Shown here: one piece after another, positions 12,201 through 24,200 of the stretch
Layout of the letters: each line of letters starts with the position of its first letter
Numbering within the stretch: the first letter of the stretch is position 1
Assembly (NCBI GenBank): GCA_023053575.1
Contig: JAKZAP010000007.1
Location: 18,873,464 to 18,937,463 of the forward strand
Direction of reading: 5' to 3'
DNA length: 64,000 nucleotides
Source: Branchinecta lynchi
Taxonomy: Eukaryota > Arthropoda > Branchiopoda > Anostraca > Branchinectidae
Notes under the pieces: model-generated
What the model saw: only the letters and a program-made list of their open reading frames with translations
What the model was told of the DNA's origin: nothing
Database searches by the model: none
Translations under genes and position numbers: made by a program

Positions 12201-15200
12201 AGTATTTTTTTTTTATCATATGACGAGTGGAGGCTCCCCATCAGTTTTTCCCAACTCGGCTCCCGGCCCGAACACACTTTCGAGATCAGACTTTCTAAGA
12301 ATCTTGCTTATTACAGGAACTACCTGACTTCAAGACTCTACCTATCTATCAGCAGTACGAGGTTTCCAAGAACGGAATCCTCGACTACTTCGACTTCAGC
12401 AATCATCACTACCACTTCCTAGACACTGTCGCTCGCTTCAAAGACGACTTTACCCTCAAGAGCGTCCTCCCCCCCTTCGGCACCCATGCTCTTATCGCAG
12501 GGAACCAGCACTATATGACCTTTGACAGGAAGTTCTTCGAGTTTGCTGGGGAGTGCAGCTACCTCTTGGTCAATGACTTTACTGACGGCAACTTTTCGGT
12601 AGTGGTAAATTACGAAGGCTCCTCTGGGAAGTTTACGAAGAAGTCACTTACAGTTCTAACTACTACGAAGCAGCTGGAGATCAGCTCTTCCAAAGTCGTT
12701 GTTGACGGGAAGAGAGTTGAGATGCCTTACCAGGTAAGTTGAGATCTCTAGCATTCATCTAAGGAGTTGAAGGTTCCCGGATAGTTTGTCTTCTCCTAAT
12801 CATATGCGTTCGTTTACTTGCTTATTATACAGAAAACGTTCCCGTTTGGGTTTATTGAACGACTGATCACAGGCAGAGACGTTACTAGCCAAAATGTTTG
12901 GGGGGGGGGCAAGGTGTTTACCGACTGGCTGGTGATTTTACGGACTATTTTTGCAGATAAAAACGACTGTTATTGAGACTGTTTCCAAAAAAAAATCGAC
13001 TGTTTCCAAAAAAAATTGACTGTTTCTGCGGAAAATCGCTGCGCTTCGCGCCGACTCGGCTATTTTTAACCGACTGGCCGACAACATTCAGGGGGGGGGG
13101 GCGGCGCGTCCCCCCCTTCCGCCCTAGTCGTGACGCCCCTGATCACAAGACAATATGGCACTCCACTTACTTTGGTCCTATCTGGCGAAATAGATAAAAA
13201 AAAAAAAAAAGAGCTGGAAGCTCAAATGGCACTTGCAAAGCTGGGTCAGATGGAAGTGATGGTCAAAAGTATTTGTTTCCCTTTTCCGTTAAGATGCGCG
13301 AGGATATAAGTGATGATCAAATTTTTTTTTTTTTTACTTTTCGTTTGAGATGCTCATTAATTTCTAAGCAAAACCCTTCAGGCAAAAAGGATTATGTGCT
13401 CATGGCGATCGTGAAAAAGTAAATTTTGCTCAAAAGCATTTTTTTTACGCTGCACATCTGGAAGTACCTTAACGCACGATCACCGAAATTCCGGACATCC
13501 CCTACGGCTCTCCCCCCCCCCCTCGGTACCCGAATCCGGTCCGGTTCTGTCACTGATGCACCTTGGACTTGTGCCTGTAGGGCCCCACCAAGTGTCATCC
13601 TAATCGCTGACTCTATGTGTGTCAAAAGATGTCCGGTTCTCCCCTCCGATCCCCCCCCCCCAGTTCTTCGGATCCGGTCACTTGAAATGGGACGTGCTGA
13701 GACATGCAGTCTTTCAAGATATCAAGTTTTGTTAAGATTTGGTAACCCATTCGAAAGTTATGCATGCTACTAATTTCCGGATTCTGCCGTCTCCCCCCCC
13801 CCCCCACGATAGTCAGATCGGGCAAATAACTGTTTTCCAAGTTGATCTGGTCGGGTCCCTGAGATGCCTGCCTAGTTTTATCGTCCTAACCCACCGATCG
13901 TGAGTACATTAACTACGGGTCTTCGGAATTCCTTAACCCCCCTCCACCTCCCCCCACAATGTCCGAATCCGGTCCAGTCCTGTCGGTGATGTATCTAGAG
14001 CGTGTGCTTGTTCTTCGCACCAAGTTTCATCCCGATCGCTCCACTCTGAGAGTTTCACACGATTTCCGGTTCTCCCCTCCGACTCTCCCCCAGATTCGTC
14101 GGATCTGGTCTGGACTTGAAATGAGACATGTGAAACACGAAATCTTTCCAGATATTAAGTTTCAGTATGATCCGATCACCCGTTCGAAAGTTATGAATGT
14201 CTCTATTTTCCGGATTCCACCACCTCCCCCTCCCCCCACGATGGTCGGATCGGGCAAGTGACTATTTCCTAGTTAGTTTGGTTGGGTCCCTGATATGCCT
14301 GACAAGTTTCATCGTCCTGGCATATCTGGAAGTACCCTAACTCGCAAACACCGGACTAACCGACCGACATACCGACGGAAATGTGATCGGTATATGGCAC
14401 TTGGCGGGAAGGCAAGTACCATATAAAATTGATGAAAGTTGAACCTTGATGTAATTTATAACGTTATGTGGAAAAATCCAACAAGGTTCTAAAAGTAGCC
14501 TACATTTTACTTCCAACATTAGATCTTAGGTTTAGGAGAACTAATTAGAAGCTGCATACAGGTTTAGTCGAGATCTGGAAATAATGTTTTTTCCGATTGA
14601 AAGATAATTGTGGGCTGGTATAGACGTGTCGAAAGAGCTAGTAATGTAAATACTCTTACGAGTCCACTCGTCGCATCAAAAGCTTGGCCAAGATATTGCT
14701 CGCCTGCTCCTGAGTACACTTAGGTACAATGAGTTAGCATCCCATTGAGTACGGCTTTTGGGTTAGCTTTGCCCGAAGTCTAATGTTAGAGAAGAAATCT
14801 GGTAAACGGAGTTATGAAATGAGGCTAAAACCGGAAATCTACAACAGTTCTGCTGTAACGGTCAGTTTAACAATGTCCCACATATACTCTTGATGACTAT
14901 CTCTCCTTGCCGATGCAAAATCTCCGGCCTCTCAGGGTATCTAGCGGAAGAAAGGCAGAAGTGGTGTCACAGCTGCTCCCAAAGATCGCGGTGATTGATT
15001 GACACAGGATTTGAGTCGTTGATTTTGAGTCGTACGGACACGCTTACTCCTTCTTCCTGAGGGTCACTGGCGTGTTTTGGACTTAGTCATATAGAGTATT
15101 GGATCCATATGTTCTTTGCCATTTGTTATCCCACCAGCCGTTGTTCTTATTTCCTCTAGGACGATGAAGTTACCGTGTTCATAGATGGCTCCCGTATAAC

Positions 15201-18200
15201 CTTGGAGACGCCGCGCGGAGCACGTGTGGAGTGTAACCTTTTCCGTGACGCCTGCACTGTCCACGTGACTGGCTGGAGCTTCGGCAAGACTGCAGGTCTT
15301 TTCGGAGTCTACAACCATGAGCCATCAGATGACTTCAGCACGTCTGACAGGGAGGTAAGCTTGTGATTGAAGGTTTCTACTTTCGTTAGATACTATGTGA
15401 GCGATTACACGCCGCCTCAGAACAAAACCCTTCGACGTCCTTCTCTGAGCTATAACGTTTGATAACTGAATGCGCTAATACAAAATCATGAAACATAAAT
15501 TCAGTCCATTCTCTTCTGGCTCGTTACAGAGTGTCACCCTACATGTGGCATGGGTGGACGTTCACATATACACTGTAAAAATTCTCTCCTGTATCGGATT
15601 TAACCTAATTGTGTATCACCGAATTTGGAAATTTTTGTTCCGACACCGGAGAGTTAAAATCCGGTGGAGTTAAAATCCGGTGGAGGATTAAGACGCTAGA
15701 ATGCAAAGTACTGAAGATTGATTTATCTAAAAGTGGAGTTTTTTTTACAGTGTAGCCTAGCCTACTATTTTTAGCATTTTTGTTTGCTCATTTTGTAACA
15801 TTGCTCCTGCAGCAGAGTGTGCTTTAATCGTGTGTCAGCCTACTGTGTGAGATCTACACAAAACAAACTTGATATTCAAGCACCATTTTTTTTGCTTGTG
15901 TTTCTCTCCCTTTGTTTAGTTATTGATTTTTTTTTTTTTTTAATGTTTGCGAGTGGCCCTAGTTGGTCCTCGGTTCAGTAAGTAAATAAAAGGCTTGCTG
16001 CTGAGCTGCTGATGTCGGCATTAACTGATTGGTTTTAATTCCTGGAGTTGATGGACAAATTTTTTAATCCGATCATGGTTTCTAAAGCCTCCTAACTTAA
16101 GTCCTCAGTTTTATTAACCGATAAAACACTGCTTTGTAGCTGATATCGTGTTAGACCAGAGCAAAATAACACTAGGGAATAGCGCCAAGACTTGACAGAA
16201 TTGACACACACAAATAGCAGCGATACTATCACCACTAGCGACAGATAACATCCGTACGGAAACTCATTCAGTCGTTCCCCAGCGCTGGCTCCGATAACTT
16301 CATATTCTGAACATTGCAGAAAAATTGTACATCCTCCGTTGTTTCCTTGGTGTATACAGCCCGCGTATACCGCTCCTTTACTTTACTAGAAGTTTCTAAG
16401 CCCGCAAGTTTGTCTCACTTTAAATGCCGCAAGCGTAGTGGGCGGCGCTACGAGTATGGTCCGTTTGCAAAGCATAGAGAGCATAGGTCTTGGCGCTACT
16501 ATCTAGTGTTATTTTGCTCTGTGTTAGACAGATCGAGCCAGCACTTTTGGACAAGACAACTTTACATGACTACTTGTGGCAGCAGCTGTGACAGTTGCGT
16601 TGTCAGCCCACGTATATAGGACAGAAAAGTCTGATGCTCTATGATCTGTATATGATTGGAAGAGGGAAAAGTACTGCGCAACGGTTAAACAAGTTTACGA
16701 GTGGCAAAGGCCTATATGAGGTGAAGCTCTAGGAACATCAACCTTCAAACAACAAGAATAAAACTTCAAACCAAAGAGTGATCACCTGATTGACCCTTTT
16801 TCGCTTTTGATGCCTTCCATCCCGTATAAAAGGAGGTTGCAAAGTTGACGACGTGGATTTGCTCTTGTTTTCCATTCTCGCTGCCAGTCTGCAAAGATCA
16901 CTCAGAATAGACCAAATTTAGTTCGCACAACGAGGAAAAATATTGTCATGCCAAAGAAGATAAGGTTTTGGAGAACCTTCAGACCTTCTTTTTTCTTTTT
17001 TAGCGACGCACTGATTCTGAAGTCGATTCTTTCGCTCACTCATGGCGTGTTGGATCCTCCCGCTGTCGCGTCAAGAACACCGCAACGGTGGCGAAAATCG
17101 CCGACCCCAAAGCCGAAGACGCCTGCTCCCGGATGTTCGATCAGGAGAAGTCCTTCCTTCTCCCCTGCTTCAAGCTAGTTGACGCCGCTCCTTATAAGAA
17201 CATGTGCATCAACGATCTATCCGGACTTGTGAATAGTGCCAAGCAGGACTTGGCAGCTTGTACGGCCGCCACTGCGTACGCTATGGAGTGCAGGCTGCAC
17301 GGCGTCGACATCTGGGTGCCTCCTCAGTGTGGTAAGTACGCAAGTTACCCACGTAGTTTCACAACAGTTGCGGTCTAAAGGCGTTTTTGCAGTTATCGTG
17401 ATATCTGATATTCAAATATTTATAGTCTCTGATCTTTATAGTCTCTGAAAAAGTCATCTCACTTTCATCAATTTTTGTCAAATTGGTGGGAAAGAAGTTT
17501 AGCACTTAGTGATGTGAGTGTGACTGAATATGAGTTTTTCTTTTGGGATGACCTCGAAAAGCGCAATTTCGGCAATTGCCGTTTTTGCAGAGCAACCGTA
17601 TATCAGATACCACGTTAACTGAAAAAAGGACTAATTGCAGATCCAGTTACCATGGTAACATATACCATGGTATTTGCAAAAACGTAACTAAGATCTGCCA
17701 GATTGTTTGTCAAAGTTTCTATTAAATGCTCAGAATGTCAAGCCTGCAGGCTTCGCAGCATTTGCTACACAGAATTGGCGCGGCAGGGTTTCCTTGGCCG
17801 GACTAAACAAATAACGTAGTTTCTACGTAATCTGTATAGAAGGTTGGTTTGCATGAGATAAATTGCTTAGTTGGACGCCGGCGCTGGAAGATTGTTTTCC
17901 TAGAAAAGGCTAATATTTTTTTGGAATGACCCCGTGTCCCAAGTAGAGGAGTGCATATAATTATATAAATAGAAGGATGCCAAATCGAGATCTCAGTCAA
18001 AACCCGAAAGAAACTCAATGAAGTGGGCAACTTCTAAGCGGAAGATGTTGGAATGCAATATTGATCAAAAAGAATTGATTGGGAGAAAAGAATTGATTCA
18101 ATAAATCAGTAATCGGTCGAATTGAATAGTTTTTGCAGCCTTCGTCTGCATAGGCAGTCAGGTGGCGGGAACTCAAATGCCACGACTCAGAATGCCCACT

Positions 18201-21200
18201 GAAAATGCCAACGATTCAAAACGCCCATGGCTCAAAATGCTCAAGACTCAAAATGTCCAGGGTTTAGAATGCCTACGATTCAGTCATTTGAGGTGTTCAG
18301 TCCGTAGTAAACTGGACCTAGGGATGAGTGAGAAATGAAAGGAGCAGACCGAGTATCAGAATGGCGATAACCGCATGTTGAACTAGGATTATCTCAGTTC
18401 TAATGTACTACTAGATAACCGCCTAGTTTCGCTTTCTGTGATGGCACAGTTTTCTTTGACATTTCTTCGTAGTGTCACACAAATAATTCTGGTTTGATCA
18501 CCAAACAACAAAATAATCCCTTTCAGTATAATCCCTTTCAGTATCTTTCCTTGGTTATCCTGTCCCTTGTAATCTTGTTGTCCCTTGTCCCAGAACATTT
18601 TTACCTCCCCTGCCGACAGTTTAAGCCGTCGGAATTTTGAACCAGGACGATTTTTTACGATTTTTCTCCCCTGTCAGCATTTTATACTGTCCGCAGTTTG
18701 GGCCGTTTCGGACTATTTCAGTTTCGGGGACTTCGACCTCAATTGTGGGCACTTTTACTCGCGGTCATTTTGAATCGTGGGTTCAATGATCATGGGCATT
18801 GTGAGAGTGGGCAAAAAGATCGTGGAATAAGATCAATATAGATAAGATCGTGGTCTAGGCTGTGCGCAGTAAATACGCTGAGTAGAATGTGACTCTCAGA
18901 ATCGGCCTAACCAGATAAGAAGGTTAGGCCATGCATCCAGAGGCGTCAAGTAAGACCCCCCCCCCCCCCTCCAAGTATTGTCGGTAACAAAAACTGAATC
19001 AGCGCGCGAAGCGCCAACAAATCTTTGATTTTTCTTGAAAACAGTCGTTTTTTCTTGGATTCGCTTCCTTGGAATCGCTTTAGCTGAGTAGTATCGACAG
19101 TGTATACTTCGCGAGAGGCTTTATGGAAATTGCTTTCCATAATATGCGTATAGTATGTACTTGAATCCTCCCCTGTTACATAAATAAACATATTTAATGC
19201 CTATGCCTCTTACTGAACAAGAAACCATCGTAACGCGATTGCGTACCGTATACGTGAACTTCCCGACAGAATTTTCTTGTCGTTGCTATTCCGTGTTTCC
19301 AGGTTTATTTGTTGTCCATAGGCGTCACATCTTTTCTTTCCGTTAGTGCGTTGCAGTCTGGGCGACGGAAACGTTCTTTTCTCGGGCGAGAGCAAAGGAT
19401 TTGACTCTCGCAGTCCCGCACCAAAGTCTGCAGACATTGTGTTCTTAGTGGAACAGAAGAAATGTCTGAAGAACTCGAGGATTGGTACTGTCCCTCAAGA
19501 GATGGACCTGGCTATGAAGGTAACTATGATACAGATCTGATAAGCGAACTGCAGACGGTGGTTCGATATATCGTTGTTTATTTATTTGTATTTTCTTCTT
19601 GAGACCGAATGTATATAAAGGATGAAATTACAAAACTCAAAGACGATGAATAAAACACCCTATCAGAAGCAACCAAAATACAAGTCGAGATGTATCAAAT
19701 CACGAGTCTCGAAAAGCTCAATGTCGACCGAGGACAACTCCGTAGTGATGCCGTGTAGATAGATGACTGGAAACACAGATCGTACAATCGTATCATCGCA
19801 GAAGTGCGTATTAGACCTGGGAACATCACTTGCTTAAAGGGCACATCTAAGGCCCAGCAAAGACCAGAACATTTATTTCCAGACATCAATATAAAGGTCC
19901 ATAAAGAGGCTGTCCCAAGTGCTTGGGGCTGGGAGGGCGAACTTGAAAATATGCGGTAAATGTCCAGCTATATATTCAAGAACTACACTGATTAAAAGCC
20001 TAAATGAGAAAAATCAGATACATCGTATTTACTTATCTGTAATTATTTACTTACTTCCCTCAAAACTACGGAGTACCATAAAATGATGTAGCCTATAGTA
20101 CAAAAATGTACCTAATCAACTGATCCATTAAATGACACTATAATTACTATTAAAAAAAAAATATAGTTTGGATTCCTCCTTCGTTAATCCTTCATATTCC
20201 TGTTTCACTGTGCGTCAATGATCGCACCATTCTTTCCCATTCCCAAGATCCCTAACTTCCTGTATAATTTTTGTTCACCGTAACGGCGATATATGGGTTT
20301 TTCATTTGTTATGTTAGTCTCTCCTCAAGGTAGATCAGGCTTCAGCTTGTTCTCTGAGGAGCTCATTGGTCAAAAATATCAAAGCCAAGGGGCCGAAAGG
20401 GTCTGAAAACAGCCAAGACGGGCTCGTGTTCTTTTGAGAGAAAGCGGCAGAGTTTAAATGCTTCAGCATTGGAATACACACTGTATCTCTGTGTCTCGAC
20501 TGTCTATGTATCTTCTAAGAGCGTGTTCCACCCTAGTTACCATAGTTACTACGCATGACGTCAGGAATATTGGCTTCTTGTGGCGTCAAAGCTGGAACGC
20601 ATTTTTCTATTTTCAGTAATATAAGGCGTATTCTCGCCATTCCTCGAGGACTCCACTTGAGGAGTCCCTGCGTTTTTGTTTGTCCCGGGGACTCACTCCC
20701 CGTATTCTCGCGAGTCCCCACGGACGGGGAATGCTCCGATTATCATCACCATCACCAAAAAGGACTCCCTTTCAGATTCGGAGGGGAATCAATTTTTGAT
20801 GGCGTTGGTGCAATGTAAAATAACTGAAAACAATCAGAATAAACAAAACCAAAAATAAAGTGGATCCAGACTAATTTCGTCAACTGCATATTTTGTTTTC
20901 GAACAAAATCCGTTTTGGAAGCATTCCCCGTGTTCTCGCTGTTTCTGTACGCGGAGTCCGCGCGGAGTGACTCCCTGTATTCTCGCTGTTCCCTTCGATT
21001 CCCCGAGGAGTCCGGGGGGAACGGCGAGAATACGCCTATATTATGCCACGGGCTAATTCGGCCAATCACGTTACAGAGATTCGTAGTTACCACGCTTACT
21101 ACACTCCCGAGCATGGTAAGCAAATAGTTACTATGAGTTACTATTTCGAGAAGGTTTGAACGGTCAGCGTAGTAACTTTTTAGAGGTTGGAACGAAAATA

Positions 21201-24200
21201 GTAACTGTAGTGATAGTTATTATTGTTAGAAGGGTGGAACATTCTCTAACTGTTTATTTGAACATTAAAATACAAACTGTGCCTGCGACTTGCGCTTCTT
21301 CTTACGAATCAGTTGTTAACAAGTAGTGGGGGATAAACAAGTGAGGGGGGGGGCAAGTTTTATGCTTACAAACGACTACATACGCTAATTTGAATATTTG
21401 TTTTTCTTTTCAGGAAAAGGGATACTCGAACAACCGTTACGCTGTAGTAACCTTTGGAGGAAAGGGCGTTTTTGAAAATCCACACATCCGTACCTCCGAT
21501 AGTGAGCCGTGGAACAACCGCAAGGCAATCCAGAAGGCTTTTGAGGGGTAAGTGCAGACTAAGTGCTAAGTTCACACTACGTTCTACGTACTATTTTTAA
21601 ACTGGACTGGCGTACCAGGGACTCCACCAAACTGACATGAGAACAGTCGGACTTGAGAATAGGCCATCGTGGGGGGGTAGAGGGACGGGAATCCGGAATC
21701 TAGTGTCATTCATAACTTATTAATGGCCGATCCTATGTGAATGAAACTTAAGTGGAAAGAGGTGTCGTTTTAGATGTTCTGTGTCAAGTCCGGGTCGGAT
21801 CCGATACTTGTGGGGGGAATTGAATGGAGGCCCTGGACTTTTCGTGAAACGCTTAGCGTCGAAGGATCGGGATGGAATTTGGTGGGAAGAACTAGATATG
21901 TTTTTGACAGAACCAGATCATATCGGGCTCTTTGAGGGGAGTTGGAGGGGTTTCTCAGAAATCCGGTGATCCAGATTTAGGATCCTTCCAGATGTGCTAA
22001 GGACGATGAAAGTTGGCCGGCATATTAGTGACACTACCAAATAGACTTAAGGACCTGACACAATTCCCTAGCAAAAATTCCGTTTCCGGATCCGATCATT
22101 TTGGGGGAAATTAGGGAAGGGGAATCTGGAAATTACTGACTTGCGTAGGTTGCCAACGGGTGGTCCGATTCGAGTGAAACTTTATGGGTGATCAGGACTA
22201 ATGACCTAGATATGCAAAATATGTCTCCGACCAAATGCGGCAATGGTTGGACGAGTTGGAGGAGGGGGGGGCATGTACAAAAACCAAACGAATGAGCCAA
22301 ATGGGATGCAAGGTACCTATGCACCGGTTTATGTGCCCTAGTTTGTTATTTGGCTTTCGGACAGGATCTGACCACGGTAGGAGGAGGATTAAGCGGAAAC
22401 CGAAAGTTTCGCTTCCGATTCGAAGCAAGCCGATTCGAAGCAAACTTGAAGGACGAGAAGAGGTGATGTCAGAGATATGACGTTTATGTGTCGTAATCGT
22501 ATTCGGCCACAGTGGGGGGAGTTGGAGTGGAAGTCTCGGAAATGTTTTGGGGTGAACTCGTTTCACCCGCATAGGGGTGAAACGAGTGAAGTGATTTGAA
22601 TGAAACTTGGAAAGTAGAGAGACGATGTGCCCTAAATGACATATTTTAGGGTCCGGACCTGATCTGAGCACAGTGGGGTTGGGGGGGGGGGGGGGGGGGG
22701 GGGGGGGAGGGGGGTACCGGAGTTTCCCGAAAAATGCTTAGACTCGAGTGAAGAGAAGATTCTTTAGATGATCTGTTGTGTTTGAATAAGAATCGGCCGT
22801 GGTAGGGGGAGTTTGAGGCGCAGGAGTACTGGAAACATTAGTATGAAACAATTGCCCTAGATGATCCGAGGCGATGCCGGAAATACTCGCATTCGAGTGA
22901 AACTAGATATCCTATTTCTAGGTCCGGTCCGATCCTAGGTTGAAGGGGGTATTTTTGTGACCGTTCTCATGTACTTTCTCCTAGCTCTTGGTGTAAAATA
23001 ATTGTCTTTCCTTGCATTTCCCGCTATTTCGTATGTCTATATTTTCTTTCTCTGTAGATTGGATTACGACGGAGAAAAGGCATCCGACGCCGTTGCTGCG
23101 ATGACCTACGCAACGAAGCTTTCGTTCCGTGCAGGTGTTTCGAAACACCTAGTCCTTATCTCCTGCGAATCGACGTGCCATGCTCAGGACTATGGTGATG
23201 CCGTGACCCTACTTCTGGAGAATGACTTTAAGCTCCACATCATGAGACCGGAGAAACTCAAGTTGAAGGGGAAGAAAGTAGCGGACGACGCCAAGGTCAG
23301 TTGTAAGAAAAAGCTAGGATCTGATGCAGTTACCCCGAGCTCCTTTAAAGCCTACCTCGCACCATTGGCTGTTTCTGTTCCAATATTCAAACTGTCTGAA
23401 TACTGTAAAACTATAACAAACTGTCCACGACCGTAGCCCTTTTCACAGGCCCATTGACTTCTAGTCAAATCTCGGCAACATTCAGATTAATGGTTTTACG
23501 AATCTGCTAACACTCGTCGGGAGAATTATCCGGATGGAAACTAGTGAATCTCGGCAAGTGCAAAGATTAGCGAGGTGTTGTTAGCGGTTCATAATATACC
23601 ATACGAAATTTGTGTCTCCGAGTTTACGAACTAATGAATGCTGTCACGGAAGTACGTTGCATTGGCATTTTACGTACAAAAGGTCCTTTTAAGTTCTGTC
23701 TGGAGTAACAAATTCGAATTGCTAAAGAATGTCTCGAAACTCGCTGTTTCTGGTAAAAAAAATCAACCTGTACTCTCTATTTCCGGGTAATTATGACTTT
23801 TCCCCTGATAAATAATGACAAAACTGAGTATGCATTGCATTCGCTTCCTTCTCCAATTTCCAATCGCCTTTCAGTCTGTTACCATATCCTGCTATGTCAC
23901 GATTCCTAAACTCATGAGCATAACTATAGTTATAGCTGTCTATAATTGACAATGATTTATCTATGAATACTAAATACCAACTTGTAAACAGTGAATCCGT
24001 GTTAATGTTTTGAATATCTTCTCTCATTTTTTGTTCGTGTTTTATTGCTACCGAGGACAGGAATTTTCGATGCCTGAAATACTATGTCGTAATGATGGTC
24101 GGCCAAAAGAGAGGTCGGATTTGAATGAAAAAATGGATTAAGAACTATAGGTTTGAAAAAGGCCTTTAAATGTGCCACATTGTATCCGGGACATCTTTCC

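Noticed and set aside
13426..14261. Proline-rich frames at 13426-13773 and 13959-14261
   Set aside because: They fall inside Element F and reflect poly-C and TCC repeats. Similar frames occur at 6655-7171 and 45718-46683 in the other copies.
22671..22707. Long G run as a regulatory quadruplex
   Set aside because: Similar G or C runs occur in nearly every Element F copy and in hAT interiors, so it is a repeat by-product.
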